NCBI GenBank assembly: GCA_961205875.1 | Contig: OY540822.1 | Coordinates: 64,501 to 128,500 of the forward strand | Length of the DNA: 64,000 nt | Source: Sialis fuliginosa | Taxonomy: Eukaryota > Arthropoda > Insecta > Megaloptera > Sialidae | Reading direction: 5' to 3' | Shown: piece by piece, positions 26,438 through 39,302 of the stretch | Layout: every line of letters begins with the position of its first letter | Position numbering within the stretch: position 1 is the first letter of the stretch | Made by a program: the position numbers and the translations under genes | The notes under the pieces: model-generated | The model's database searches: none | What the model was told of the DNA's origin: nothing | What the model saw: the letters and a program-made list of their open reading frames with translations, nothing else

Positions 26438-26869
26438 TCATTTTTGATATAAATTTGGCTCTATAAAGAGCCGTTCTGAAGCCTGATGTATGCAGTTAAA
26501 ATTTATACTTGTATATTTAGTGACGGCCTTGGTTCCTTCACTGACGGCGTGTTTCGCGAGTTCACCGGGCAATAACAGTCTGACGGCAGTTTGAATCTCC
26601 CGACTAGTGATTGTAGAACGCTTATTGTAGTGAGCGAGACGAGAAGATTCGGCCGCAATCCGTTCGAAAATGTCGTTGACAAAGCTGTTCATGATGCTCA
26701 TGGCTTTGCTCGAGACACCAGTGTCGGGATGTACTTGTTTCAATACTTTGTAGATGTAGATGGCGTAACTTTCTTTACGCTTACGTTTCTTTTTCTTGTC
26801 GGTTTTCGTGATGTTTTTCTGAGCCTTACCAGCCTTTTTGGCGGCTTTACCGCTTAGTTTTGGTGGCAT
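26438..26869 (-). CDS. H2B: Histone H2B, copy 2, stop-codon-loss allele (143-codon frame)
   Basis: The first 118 residues match H2B copy 1 apart from Leu for Val at position 5. A 5-base deletion relative to copy 1 (TTAGA on the + strand, just after 26502) removes the last two codons and the normal stop. The frame then runs 24 residues further ([22 protein letters not shown]-type tail) through what should be 3' UTR, crossing the stem-loop at 26457-26472 and ending at TGA 26438-26440. Since histone pre-mRNA is cut about five bases after the stem-loop, the processed mRNA would contain no in-frame stop. The bidirectional promoter is intact. The gene may be transcribed yet yield a non-stop message. 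Confidence 0.93.
   Translation of the reverse strand: MPPKLSGKAAKKAGKAQKNITKTDKKKKRKRKESYAIYIYKVLKQVHPDTGVSSKAMSIMNSFVNDIFERIAAESSRLAHYNKRSTITSREIQTAVRLLLPGELAKHAVSEGTKAVTKYTSINFNCIHQASERLFIEPNLYQK
26457..26472 (-). terminator. Histone stem-loop, H2B copy 2 (lies inside the extended frame)
   Basis: GGCTCT TTAT AGAGCC on the reverse strand, identical to copy 1. The extended H2B frame reads GSFL-type codons through it and stops 17 bases beyond. Confidence 0.9.
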
Positions 26870-27547
<678 letters not shown>

Positions 27548-27579
27548 ATGATAATTACAAAGAAATAAAAAACAAAAAC

Positions 27580-27616
27580 GGTCCCTCTAGGGACCTAACT
27601 TATATTAAATTAGAGT
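27580..27616 (+). terminator. Histone stem-loop and downstream element, H2A copy 2
   Basis: GGTCCC TCTA GGGACC at 27580-27595 followed by ATTAGAGTTACA near 27609. Confidence 0.88.
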
Positions 27617-30253
27617 TACAAACGTACACTGGTTTTTATATGTTAATAATTATAATTGGGTATTTCTTGAAATCGATATTACTTGTAAATAAACTGGTTA
27701 ACGATAATTTCTATTTATGTTAAATTATAGTTACAAACGTACACTGGTTTGTTGGAGAGCTCTCATATTTGACATTGAAATACATAATTTGTTCAATTAT
27801 TAATAAAATATTAGAAACATTGTTGTTATTGGAAAGTAATTATTAAAAGCTACATTCTGGATTTTTTGCATCAATTGTTAAGAAATTATTATTATTTTAA
27901 ATCTCATTTCTTTTTTATTATTTATTTTTGTGTTATCAATCCACGTCCGTGTACCAAATTTAATCTTAATAGGTATTTATTTCTAGTTATTTTATTTTAT
28001 ATATTAAGATAATGGTAGGGTTGAGTGTGACATACTCCGGATTGACAGACCGAAACCGTAAGAGTTCCTAGTTTTTTTATGAAACCCTAAAAACAGCACT
28101 CTATATATACTTCACTACTAAATATACAAAATTTAAAAAAATACTGTTTTAATATTTAATTTACAGATAGTAATACTTTATATAATATTTATATACTTCA
28201 GTCTTTAAGACTCTGATGATGATAGCATTGCTATTGAAACACGTGTAAGTCTAAACTCTTACAATTTTTATGGTTAGGGGATTTGTATTTGATAAGTCAT
28301 AACCATAGTTTTTGTCTGTTTGACATTATATTTTATAATTTGCATTTTGAATAATAAAAAGTATGTTGAGTTAAGGACAAAGATGAGATCCAAAAAACGA
28401 TTTCTAGAAACGGATGTTTTCACTACATGGTTCTGATGAATATATGACATTCTGTGACTGGTCTGTTATAATCATTGTGTATTACAGCAAGTATATATGT
28501 TATTTTACGCAATGTTATGTAACAATGAAATTAAATGGACCATTGGGGTTACAATAACGTTTACAAAAGAGTTTTTACAGTAATTTCTAAGGTTAAAATT
28601 TGTGTGACTGTTTTTTAGTCATTGCCTCTAATTCTTTATATATAACTATTTTTACTCAAATTTTATAGTAACGAAACCCCCGAAAATCTAATTATATATT
28701 TTTGTTTAGTAATAAGTAAAATTTATTTTTTTAATGTTATCAGGTACAAAGAAGTATTTAAATAAACGGTCAAGTGCGCACGTACATGATAGGGTTCCGT
28801 ATATATTACGATTTGTAAAAAAAATAGTTATTTCAAAAATTTTCGTAAACTATTTTTGCTAGTGTTCGTTATAATTTTCATTATATAGTACTAATTAATG
28901 AAAAGTAACATTCTGAAATTTTTTCAGATTTTATGAATTGATAGTATAGATATTAAGGATGTATGGCACGTACAGTCTGAGTCAAAAATAATGTAAATAT
29001 AAGAAAGTCAAATTGGTTTAAATACTACATAAACTATAAAAATACTTTTGTTTAAAACCTTATTTCCCATTATTGACTGCTTTTTTTAAATTTCAGCCAA
29101 AAAATTTATATTTGTGTTGATAATACGAAAAAATTTTATTCTGAATTCATCTGTCAGATATAAAAACAAAAGAAGTATTTTATTGTTATAAATGACATAA
29201 ATTAAAATATTTTTAAATAACACTATTTACAACGTGTGGAACATACAAATTTAATGAAAATAATAATATTAGTACTTCATATGCTTACATATGAGCCGTT
29301 GATTTTGTTTAAACTGAGATATTAAAGAGTTTGCGTTTCAATAAAATTAAAAATATACGTGTAAGATATCAATATGCCACATTGATTAAGTGTTTCTAAG
29401 GGAGTTAAATTTATAATTACTATTAAAATAACCCCAATTATTAAATCAATAAACTCGAGTTGTAGCGAATACAAACCCGTATGTAGGGGATTTACCGTTA
29501 ACTTACAATCAAACTATACTACTAATTCATGTTTAATTTATTTTAATATGTAAAACTTAATATAGTCTTCAAACTGTTACTTATTTTTAAACATTATATT
29601 TTATAATTTGCATTTTGAATAATAAAAAGTATGTCGAGTTAAGGCCAACGATGAGATCCAAATAACGATTTCTAGAAACGGATGTTTTCTCTACACAGTT
29701 CTGATGAATATATGACGTTCTGTGATGGTCAAAGTTATAATCATTTTGTATTTACAGGAAGTATATTATTATATGTTATGTAACAATGATATTAAATGGC
29801 CCATTGGGGCACAATAACGTTTACAAAAAAGTATTTACATTAATTTCTATTGTTAAATTTTTATATATTACGATTTGTAAAGAGTTATTTAAAATATTTT
29901 CGTAAACTATTTTTGCAATTTTCATTATATAGTACTAATTAATGAAAAGTTACATTCTGGAATTTTTTCAGATTTTTTGAATTGATAGTATAGAAATTAG
30001 AGGGTTGAGGGACGCTCTAACAACGACATTTTTTAATTTTTTAAAAAATATATCGTAAATGGACTAGGTGTTTTTTTTTTCATAATTTCTATTTTTGGAA
30101 TTTCAGTCATCGTCAGTATACTAAATTTCATCTTAATTGGTATAAAATTTATATACAGACGGACGGACAGAGCGAAACTATAAGGGTTTATATTTCTCTA
30201 CGGAAATCTAAAAATGTAATATTTTTCAAATTTAATTATACAAGAATATTATA
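27617..30253. repeat. Large spacer, inverted duplicate of about 895-5055
   Basis: Non-coding. In reverse complement it follows the order of 5055 back to about 895, minus foldback element A, whose empty site is at 27997-28011. It includes two inverted cores of spacer block S (28347-28462 and 29615-29725), and inverted ends of the hairpin repeat at 28769-28800 and near 30160-30230. The motif ACAAACGTACACTGG occurs twice (27614 and 27732), a local duplication. 29000-29430 has no match I can see in the window. Confidence 0.7.
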
Positions 30254-31173
30254 AACAGTGTGAGTCATATCAGGTGGAACAAACTTAAACCGTAGATTGA
30301 GAAAAATATTTTAAGCAAAATACATTATATAAACATGTGTCCGGAAATTTGTCATGAGGGGGCTACAGCCCTCCAAAAATTTTATTCAAAATTAGTTTTT
30401 ATTTAATATCTGGAGAACCCATTATGCTAAAGTTATGAAATTTGATACGGGGTTTAGTATGAATAAGTATTATTGATTTCCAGTATTAACCAATTATAAT
30501 TTAGACCAGGGTTGTAAGGGGCCAGTAGGCCCATCGATTTTTATCTAGTATTTTTTGTTCTTTAATTTTTTCCTGTGTTAGACATTTGAAGAAGACAATG
30601 AGACAAAATACACAAAAATATACTTTACTCATTTATCATAGGATAAACCGTTTACGAGCAATATCGATGCAAAAGAAAGCATGCAGAATTTTACTTAATA
30701 CGGATGCTTCAAATTAAACAAAATAAATCTATATTCCTGTTCTTTGATCAAAGGTAAGAAAAAAGTTCATGTACATATATCACCTAATACGTGTCCTCTT
30801 AGACCTATAGCCAGTTCTATTTATGTTGCAAGTTTACTAACATAACTAGAAAGCTATACTTAAAATGGCTATTTGTTGGTAAGGATGAATTTTTGGAGGT
30901 ATATTTTTATTATTTTTTTGTCTTATTTTTTATTATAGAACAAGAATATAAAAATATATTTTGTAATTTGAAGCATCCGTATTAAGTAAAATTCAGCATC
31001 CTTTCTTTTGCATCCATATTTCTCGTAAACGGTTTATCCTATGATAAATGAGTAAAGTATATTTTTGTGTATTTTGTGTCATACAGTCTTATTCAAATAT
31101 CTAACTCAGGAAAAAATTAAAGAACAAAAAAATACTAGATAAAAATCGATCGGCCTACTGGGCCCATACAGCT
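30254..31173 (+). mobile_element. Foldback element B, copy 3 (right arm missing)
   Basis: Left arm starts ACAGTGTGAGTCATATCAGG and the middle matches 50760-51610, but the sequence stops after GGGCCCATACAG and is joined to H4 codon 19. In the complete copy the right arm follows here. The loss of the right arm and of H4 codons 1-18 at the same junction suggests one rearrangement. Confidence 0.8.
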
Positions 31174-31176
31174 CTC

Positions 31177-31252
31177 ATCGTAAAGTGTTACGTGATCGAT
31201 AACATCCAGGGTATCACCAAGCCCGCTATCCGTCGTCTGGCTTGCCGTGGCG
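31177..31252 (+). pseudogene. H4 pseudogene, upstream part
   Basis: Begins at H4 codon 19 (HRKVLRD), with a 4-base insertion (CGAT) after codon 25 that shifts the frame, then [14 protein letters not shown], an Arg-to-Cys change, and RG at the transposon boundary. Codons 1-18 and the promoter are replaced by foldback element B. It continues after the transposon at 33390. Confidence 0.92.
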
Positions 31253-31520
31253 CACATTGGTGCCAAATCACGAAAAGCTGGCCAAAAGTCATTTTTTTAA
31301 ATATATATATAGGGACTTTTAACTATCGGAGCAGCTGTAGTGGTACACCTAGTATTGTATTACCTGCCTTAGAGCAGGCCACGTGTCCTTACCTGTCTGT
31401 AGTATTCAGGTCCTTTGACACTGTCGAGAGCATTACAACTGATCTGCGAAGCACGTGTAAAATAAGTTTTTTCAAACGCGCATAAAAAGTTTGTTAGTGA
31501 ACGTATTTCAATTATTTATA

Positions 31521-31619
31521 ATGGATTCTTCTCCTGAAGATGAGTACAATAGTAATTTGTTGATCAAAATTAATATGTACAACATGCCAATGAGTAAATT
31601 AATGAAGTTATCAACGTAA
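31521..31619 (+). CDS. Small ORF inside the Transib-like element (32 aa)
   Basis: MDSSPEDEYNSNLLIKINMY..., starting at an ATG preceded by AT-rich DNA and stopping at TAA. Acidic start followed by a mixed sequence. I do not recognise it. It could be the first exon of a lost transposase or of a captured host gene, or chance. A relatively GC-balanced 200 bp precedes it (31320-31490). Confidence 0.25.
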   Translation: MDSSPEDEYNSNLLIKINMYNMPMSKLMKLST

Positions 31620-31984
31620 TTTTGGTGATTGATTTTAAAAAAGTCTTGATAAAAAAAGCAATAAGTAAAAAATCTTGATAGATCCTGCCTTGAAACTAAC
31701 TTTATTCTGTTGATTGAACATTTTTCTAAAACATATCAAAGAATTGGCTACCGAATGGTGCCTATAATGTTTCTAGGTTAGATTTAGTGCAGTTATGCCA
31801 GAGAATGTAGAAATCTATATACATATAATAACATGTCCTGACTGATTCATCATCGCCCAGCCGAAACCTCTGGTCCTAGAAATGTGAAATTTTAAGGGTA
31901 TCTTCCTTTTATGACGTAACCACCCACTAAGAAAGGATTTTTTGATAATCAACCCCTAAGAGGGTAAATAGGGTGTAAAAGTTT

Positions 31985-32490
31985 GTATGGGAAAAATATT
32001 TTTTGGTCGGATTTACTTGAAATTTAAAATAAATACTCTTCAATACAAACAATGAAACACGTATTTCAAGCTTTACCAAAATTAACTCCTTAAGGGGGTG
32101 GATAAGTTTGTATAGGAAAAATATTTTTTGGTCGGATTTACTTGAAATTTAAAATAAATACTCTTCAATACAAACAATGAAACACGTATTTCAAGCTTTA
32201 CCAAAATTAACTCCTTAAGGGAGTGGATAAGTTTGTATAGGAAAAATATTTTTTGGTCAGATTTACTTGAAACTTAAAATAAATACTCTTCAATACAAAT
32301 AATGAAACACGTATTTCAGCATTTTCCAAAATTAAACCCTTAAATGGGGTAAGAGGGTGTAAAAGTTTGTATGGAAAAAATATTTTTTGGTCGGATTTAC
32401 TTGAAACTTAAAATAAATACTCTTCAATACAAACAATCAAACACGTACTTCAAGCTTTTCCAAAATCAAATCCTTAAGGGGGTGGATAAT
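31985..32490. repeat. Tandem array, four units of ~119-127 bp
   Basis: Units marked by TATTTTTTGGTCGGATTTAC at about 32003, 32121, 32246 and 32383, each with CTCTTCAATACAAACAATGA and AACTCCTTAAGGG. Units 1 and 2 are nearly identical. Confidence 0.88.
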
Positions 32491-32689
32491 ATTAAATATC
32501 TATGTATATTATGTTTGATTATTTATACATATTTAATATTGTTCTGTAAAAAACTTTTTATAAAAATTGTTTGTTTAGATTTTATTTCATTTTTTCACTT
32601 TTACAGAAAATCTAATGAATGATGCTGCAATTAATCTTACCAGAAAGGAAATTTTCATACTCGTGAAACCACATCTAAATGAAAATATC

Positions 32690-33340
32690 AACATTCGTAA
32701 TCAATGACCTCGAAAGCCCCCATATACCGAGTTTCGTGAGAATAGACACCGTTTTGCACTAAGTCGTCCGCCATTTTGAATCCGCCATTTTGCTATCACA
32801 AAATTTGACTTCATATTCGTAATCAGCGACCTCGAAAGCCCCCATATACCGAGTTTTGTGGAAATAGACATCATTTTGCACTAAGTCGTCCGCCATTTTG
32901 AATCCGCCATTTTGCTATCACCAAATTTGACTTCATATTCGTAATCAGCGACCTCGAAAGCCCCCATATACCCTGTTTCGTGGGAATAGACACCGTTTTG
33001 CACTAAGTCATCTGCCATTTTGAATCCGCCATTTTGCTATTCCAAAATTTTATTTCATATTCGTAATCAGTGACCTCGAAAGCCCCCATATACCCTGTTT
33101 CGTGGGAATAGACACCGTTTTGCACTAAGTCATCTGCCATTTTGAATCCGCCATTTTGCTATTCCAAAATTTTATTTCATATTCGTAATCAGTGACCTCG
33201 AAAACTCCCATATACCGAGTTTCGTGAGAATAGACACCGTTTTGCACTAAGTCGTCCGCCATTTTAAATCCGCCATTTTGCTATCTCAAAATCTGACTTC
33301 ATATTCGTAATCAGCGACCTCGAAAACCCCCATATATATA
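32690..33340. repeat. Tandem array, about 5.3 units of ~122 bp with CCGCCATTTTG motifs
   Basis: Units start near 32697, 32817, 32939, 33060, 33183 and 33304 with ATTCGTAATCAG(C/T)GACCTCG. Each full unit holds two CGCCATTTT-type motifs 14 bases apart. The last unit ends in a (TA)n tract close to the right end of the transposon. Confidence 0.9.
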
Positions 33341-33360
33341 TATATATATTTATATTTTGA

Positions 33361-33579
<219 letters not shown>

Positions 33580-33619
33580 ACACATGCTCACTCATTTTAT
33601 TTCATTGACCTACGCAAAC

Positions 33620-33660
33620 GGCCCTCTTTAGGGCCAAAAACATATTCAAAAAGAGTTACA
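33620..33660 (+). terminator. Histone stem-loop, H4 pseudogene
   Basis: GGCCCT CTTT AGGGCC at 33620-33635 with CAAAAAGAGTTACAAC after it; same form as at 9815. Confidence 0.85.
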
Positions 33661-33783
33661 ACTAAATGCGCGGTTGAACTACAGTTTACGGTAACTAATT
33701 CTAATGAATCTGAGAAAAGAACAGCGAACTCCATTCGGAGAATGGCGCGATTTTTAAAATTTATATTTCTTAATTTACATGTT

Positions 33784-34744
33784 TTTAGGGTTCCAAAGAA
33801 ACCCTATTAATATCGCTTTGTCGTCCGTCCGTCCGTCCGTCCTTTTCACTCAAAGCTAAATAGCTCGTAAACTATATAAGCTAGAAACTTGAAATTTTTA
33901 CTGAACATGTAAAATGACACCCTCTAGTAAAATATGTACAAATTTATTGAATAAATAATTTTTTAGGGGGGGCAATAAGGAGCTAAAGCTAGGTAAAAAA
34001 AATATTTTATTTTATACCAAGGCATGTGGCACGTTAAAATGTATAACCAAACAAGCGGAATTTGACCCTTTTTTTATTTTTTTTTCTAACTCAAAAATGG
34101 CGCCTGTAGGGGGCTAAAAGCAGTATTTTATTCTTCCCCCCCCCTCTAACTCTGTAACTACCGGCTCAAAAAATCTGAAAAAAAATTTGCTAACGAGGTT
34201 TTGGTGGGACTACCAACGACAAATACTAAAGTCAATATAATTTTAAATTTTGGAATAATAGGGAGGGGTGTAAGAGAATTTAAAATTTTTATTTTCATAT
34301 CTAGGCATGTGATATGTCAAAATGTACATCTCAATTCGTAGAACATGACCATATTTTTTATTTTTTTTCTAACTCAAAAATGGCGCCTGTAGGGGGCTAA
34401 AAGCAGTGTTTTATTTTGTCCCCCCCCCCTCTATCTCTGTAACTACTGGCTCAAAAAATCTGAAAAAAATTTGGTAACAAGGCTTTGGTAGGACTACCAA
34501 CGACAAATACTAAAATCAACAATATAATTTGAAATTTTGGAATTATAAGGAGGGGCGTCATAAATTTTTATTTTTTTTATATCTAGGCATGTGGTATGTC
34601 AAAATATAGATCTCAATTAGTAGAACTTGACACTTTTTTATATTTTAACTTTAACTTAAAAATGCACCTGTAAGTGGTTTCAAACATTTCACGTAGTACG
34701 TACTTCGGAACCCTTATGGCATACACTCGTGTATGTCTTGCCCG
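33784..34744 (+). mobile_element. Dispersed repeat with TTTTAGGGTTCC start and hairpin end
   Basis: Begins TTTTTAGGGTTCCAAAGAAA, has a (GTCC)n segment, two diverged internal units (ACTCAAAAATGGCGCCTGTA at 34090 and 34373), and ends with GGAACCC..., hairpin CATACAC-TCG-TGTATG, then TCTTGCCCG. Same layout as the other hairpin-ended family, with different hairpin sequence. No ORF. Confidence 0.65.
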
Positions 34745-35229
34745 AATTATTTAAATATTATTTTTTATGTTATGCAAACATTTTACATTTTTATGTTTGA
34801 TTATAATAAAATAATGTATTTTTATTATTTGATGCATATAGACTTGTACTGGGTGAATTATGAATATTCTTGCTCGCGGTTGTTTCAGCTATCATAACCG
34901 TTAACATAAAATTTACAAAGATTTAATTAAATGTTTGGCGCAATTTTCAAAATTCAAAATATTTAATTGTTTAGAATAGACATGGAGTTATTATTTTTAG
35001 TTTTTTTATAGTTAAATATTGCTTGTGGGTTGTCTCGTTTTCTCTACACACATTATGGCTGGCAAATTTCCAAAATTTATATAAAAAATAATTAATAGCA
35101 ATAATCACATTTATGAATCCGTTACAGATTTTAAATGTACAAAATCGTTTATATTTAAACCATTAATTGTAAAATTATTTTCAACAAACCTATATTTATT
35201 CCGACACTAAACACACGGTAAGAAAATAA
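34745..35229. other. AT-rich non-coding stretch
   Basis: No gene, repeat or signal that I can support. Confidence 0.4.
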
Positions 35230-36165
35230 TATGGTAAATACGGAGAGTCTGGGGGTCCTCTGTCAAAAACTGAAAATCATGTGTTGATGTGTTAGAATAG
35301 AGTAGAGTATGCTGTATCTATGTTCATGTTAATGTTGAAAAAACGTGTGTTGTGAATTTCCAATTAAAGCATAAAAATGATGTCAATAATATTGTAACTT
35401 ATATGGACGATAATGTTTTCAAACCCGCGTTAGTGGCCAAATTTTTAGGAATATATATGGATGACACATTGAAATTCACAGCACACGTTGACGAATTATG
35501 TAAAAAATTATGCAGGTGTTGTTATCAGATAAGAATATTGAAACAATATCTGGGCGAGCACCAGTTGATGGCTTACTATTACGCACATGTGTACTCTGCA
35601 ATGAGGTATGGTATCCTTCTGTGGGGAAGTACTTCAGAGGCTGGAAGAGTGTTTGTTATACAGAAAAAAATTTTAAGACTAATTTTTAATTATGATAAAA
35701 AAAAATCACTTAGAGGAATTTTTAAAACTAACAATTTATTAACTATTTATATGGTATATATGCAACAGAATTATTAAAAAATATCAAAAGCAAAAAAGAA
35801 GAAAGGAAAATTGCAAATTATGACTTTAGAGGTAGAATTCAAGAGATATACCATAAAACTACCTTTTATGAAAGATCTCCAGATTATATGTATAACAAAC
35901 TTATAAACACTCTTCCTGACATATTAAAAACCTCAAAAACATACAAGATACATTTAAAGCAGTACTTCATAATGAAGGAACCATACAGCATTGCTGAGTG
36001 CTATTAGCTTAATTATTTTATATTGCAGTAAAAAAAAAAAAAAAATTATATATTATGTATATATTTTTATTTATTTATGTATATTGTATACCACATATTA
36101 ACGTTTTGTATACCTAACCAATGGTCGAACATAACAAATAAAATTTATTATTATTATTATTATTA
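35230..36165 (+). pseudogene. 5'-truncated LINE (non-LTR retrotransposon), reverse transcriptase C-terminus
   Basis: The frame 35352-35777 reads FLGIYMDDTLKFTAHVDELC and then YAHVYSAMRYGILLWGSTSE, the typical region after the RT catalytic core of jockey/CR1-like LINEs. A one-base frameshift near 35775 separates it from the rest of the C-terminus, which continues in another frame (KEERKIANYDFRGRIQEIYH...) to TAG at 36005-36007. A 3' UTR follows and ends in a (TTA)n tail near 36145-36165. The upstream RT and endonuclease are absent, as usual for LINE 5' truncation. Family within the LINEs is uncertain. Confidence 0.85.
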
Positions 36166-36870
36166 TATTATTATTTAGTGCATAGACAGAAAATCATAAA
36201 CCTAACCTAACCCTACCTGAAAACGAACCAATCTATCTGGACTACTCTAACTACTTTAACAGAATTTGGGCTAAATGTTACCATGGGTAAATGTATGGCA
36301 CAATTAAAATATTTAATTTTTATTAAAAATATTAATTTATCAGTATATAAATATTATATAAAGTATTACTATCTGTAAATTAAATATTAAAACAGTATTT
36401 TTTTTAATTTTGTATATTTATATGTACAAATTTTTGAATGGAATTTAGTAGTGAAGTATATATGGGCATTTCTCTACAAACAGGGTCACTTTCACTCGAA
36501 AAGTGTCCCGATGATATTTTTGCTTGATTGATGCAATTTAGTGCTTTATATTCAAGATAAAAGTTAGACAAATACCTACAGTCCATCATGGAACCCGATT
36601 TATTTGAAACTTAAAATAATTACTCTTCAATACAAATAAATAATCAATAAAAAAACAAATAAAGGAAATTTAAATATTTGACCCCATGGCACGTATGGAG
36701 GGTTGTATTTAGTTTCGAAATCAACGCGAGCGAAGCCGCAGGTAGCAGCTAGTTATAAATAGACTTCAAACATTAAAATCAATAGATGTCTGGTTGCTAT
36801 TGGTAACGAGACATTTCCCCTAGTGATAGACAGCAGCTGCTGCATCTGTCTATGTATGTATGTATGTATG
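36166..36870. repeat. Spacer-like segment, Helitron-type end, and repeat fragment
   Basis: 36260-36470 matches the end of spacer block S (1960-2160), so histone spacer DNA continues beyond the LINE. 36710-36756 is a Helitron-like 3' end (CGCGAGCGAAGCCGC then CTAGT). 36777-36825 is the repeat seen at H2A relic 2. A (GTAT)n microsatellite lies at 36851-36870. No gene. Confidence 0.55.
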
Positions 36871-39302
36871 TACAGGGTGGGGCATTTAAAGTGTTACAGT
36901 TGATTATCTCAAAACCATCGCATATTTGAAAAAAATGTTTCAACCAAAAAATTTTTGGAATTATAGGGAAGGACTATATGGCCGATATAAAAAAACTGTT
37001 ACACTTTGTATATAGGTATATTTGCTTAATTCACTTCCAAATGAGTCATTCTACCTTCCTTAAAAATATTCATATCGCCGAATCAAACAGCTGTATACAT
37101 ATACATATTTGTCTTCGATCGATACTGCATATTCATTTAGCAACAAGTACAAATGAAATAGCTTTGAAGAGTGGGAGGGGGGGGGGGGGTAGACGTCCGT
37201 ATATATCACCCAGAGTTGGTATAGCAACCAGCATTTTTTTTTCGTTTGCAAGAATAGCGGCTGCAAAAGCGACCCCTGGAGCTATTCAGGTAGCATAGCA
37301 ACAACTCTAATGAGGGGGGGTAGACATCACCCAGTGGAAGGAGAGCTATTTGTATTCCTACCAAATACAAAGCCTCCTTTATTTTTAATAGTTTTTTTAT
37401 TATAAAACCTAAAATATATTTAGCACGATCATATCCAAAAATATCTGACTTGGGAACCACGGGACTTTCTTATACGTAATCCTAACAGTGAATTGTATAT
37501 GTGGTTCTTTGTTTATTAAAACATTTTTAACAAGATAGAACAAAATGAATAATATAGGTAATATTATTCTCTCCATTATATAACAAGCGATTTTTTTAAA
37601 CGTAATAACTGAAAACGGATGTTTACTCTGTTAAATTTTTGGATTTTTGAATTATTTTTGAAATAAAAAATGAATGTTTTAGATAAAAAATGTCGAGTAT
37701 GTTATTATCTATAATTTATTCCCCATACATTTTTTTCCAATATTTGTGATTTAGCCAGAAAGAATTTTTTTATGTAATTGTTTAGATTCACCTACACTGT
37801 TCACTCTCAGTATTACGTATAAGAAAGTCCCATGGTACCTATGGCAAACACACACACTGTTCAATTTCTATAATACGTATAAGAAAGTCCCATGACACTC
37901 ATTGCAGATATTTCTCCTCTGTTATAAACCATTTGAATTATAATAAATTTTTTTTCTTCAAAAATTCGTTTTTTCGAAAAAACGAATAGAATATAAATTA
38001 TAGGTTTTGATATTACCTACAATTTTTAACTTGACCATTTTTCTCTATTTCGCACTGTTTCAGAGTAATTAGAAAAATTCAAAAATCGATGTAGGTAAAC
38101 ATCCGTATCCGGTTGAAAGATCGTTTTCAAAAATAGGAGGTTTTCTTCCCAGACAAAAATTAATCTTAAATATAAAAATTCACCCTTATACGATTTGTCG
38201 TATTTGAGTTACAGCGCTTAAAGACAGACCGACAGACAGATACACAGACATCATGGCTAAAAATAGTCAGAATGGATTAAAGGAAGGTCAAAATGGATAA
38301 TTCCATCAAAATCCGGATTTCGAAAAAAATCGGCTTCACTATACTTTCTTATACTAATGTATACCGGGTGTTCCAGACCACCCGTCCACTATGTTTTACG
38401 CCCAAACTATTGAAGATAGAGTTTTATGATAAGAAATTTACTATATATATCGACCCTAAAGAATTTCTTAAAAATGTTTTCAACCCCCTAAAACTCCTCC
38501 TTGGGGGGTAGTTTGAGGGGTACATGCCCGTTTCTCAGCAAAATCAAATGGAACGGTATATCCAAAAGTAGATAATTTTAAAGATCATAAAAAAGTAAGA
38601 AACTTTTGTAAAAAAAATTTTTTTATACATTCAATTGTTTAGAAAATATGGCGACTTGATCCTAAATTTTAGGGTTTTACTAATATTACTGTTAAATTTT
38701 GTACTTTTTGTTCGATAATTCAAAAATGGTTACAAATAGCCATAAGGATGTACATACAAAAAATGTTCGTTAAGTAATTCTACATAACATTATTAAAGAA
38801 TATATAGGGCGTTCCATTTGAAAAAACAAAAAAAAAACTTTGAATTTATCAAAATTTGAAAATTAATTTTGAACACCCTGTACATGGTGGTTCTAAGATA
38901 ATTAAAAAAAGCACACACCAACCTCCTACAATAAGGTTCATATTTAATTTCGTCTTCAAAGCTGCGGCCGCGGAAGTGATGAATTTTTAAGTGGAGTAAT
39001 GTAAAAGTCAATTTTTTTGAAAAAAATATTATTACGTCCTAACCGGACATCAGATGGGGCTAATATTTTAGATATGAATAAACATCCCAAGAGAAGTGTT
39101 AAATATGCAAAAATATTCAGGGCATTCCATTTAAAAAAAATTATCTTAAGCGTGCCACACTTTTTTGTAGCACCCTGTATATTTGAAAATAATTTCTATG
39201 TATGCGCATTTACCCACAGTTTACATCTGCATTAGAAAGATTTTTTTATCTGTTATGGTCTATGAGCTATCGAACTTCCACACACTATTGCCCCACCTTG
39301 TA
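36871..39302. mobile_element. Possible 2.4-kb element with GGGTGGGGC ends, nested repeats inside
   Basis: Ends TACAGGGTGGGGC (36871) and GCCCCACCTTGTA (39302) are inverted with one mismatch. The interior is a patchwork: an inverted-repeat element at 37460-37891, another starting ACCGGGTGTTCCAG at 38366, and part of the same family as 50120-50280 (ACGGTATATCCAAAAGTAGA). No coding sequence recognised. Short ends make the overall unit uncertain. Confidence 0.35.
37460..37891. mobile_element. MITE with 20-bp ends and a duplicated right end
   Basis: GGGACTTTCTTATACGTAAT at 37461 and its inverted match ending at 37831. The right end is repeated 60 bp further (to 37891) as a tandem copy. Confidence 0.65.

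Noticed and set aside
32690-33340. Regular repeats that could suggest a CRISPR array
   Set aside because: Units of ~122 bp are contiguous without unique spacers, in a eukaryotic transposon; this is a tandem satellite-like array.
36190-36215. CCTAACCTAACC resembling the insect telomere repeat (TTAGG)n
   Set aside because: Only two to three units, inside dispersed repeat DNA; too short to be telomeric.
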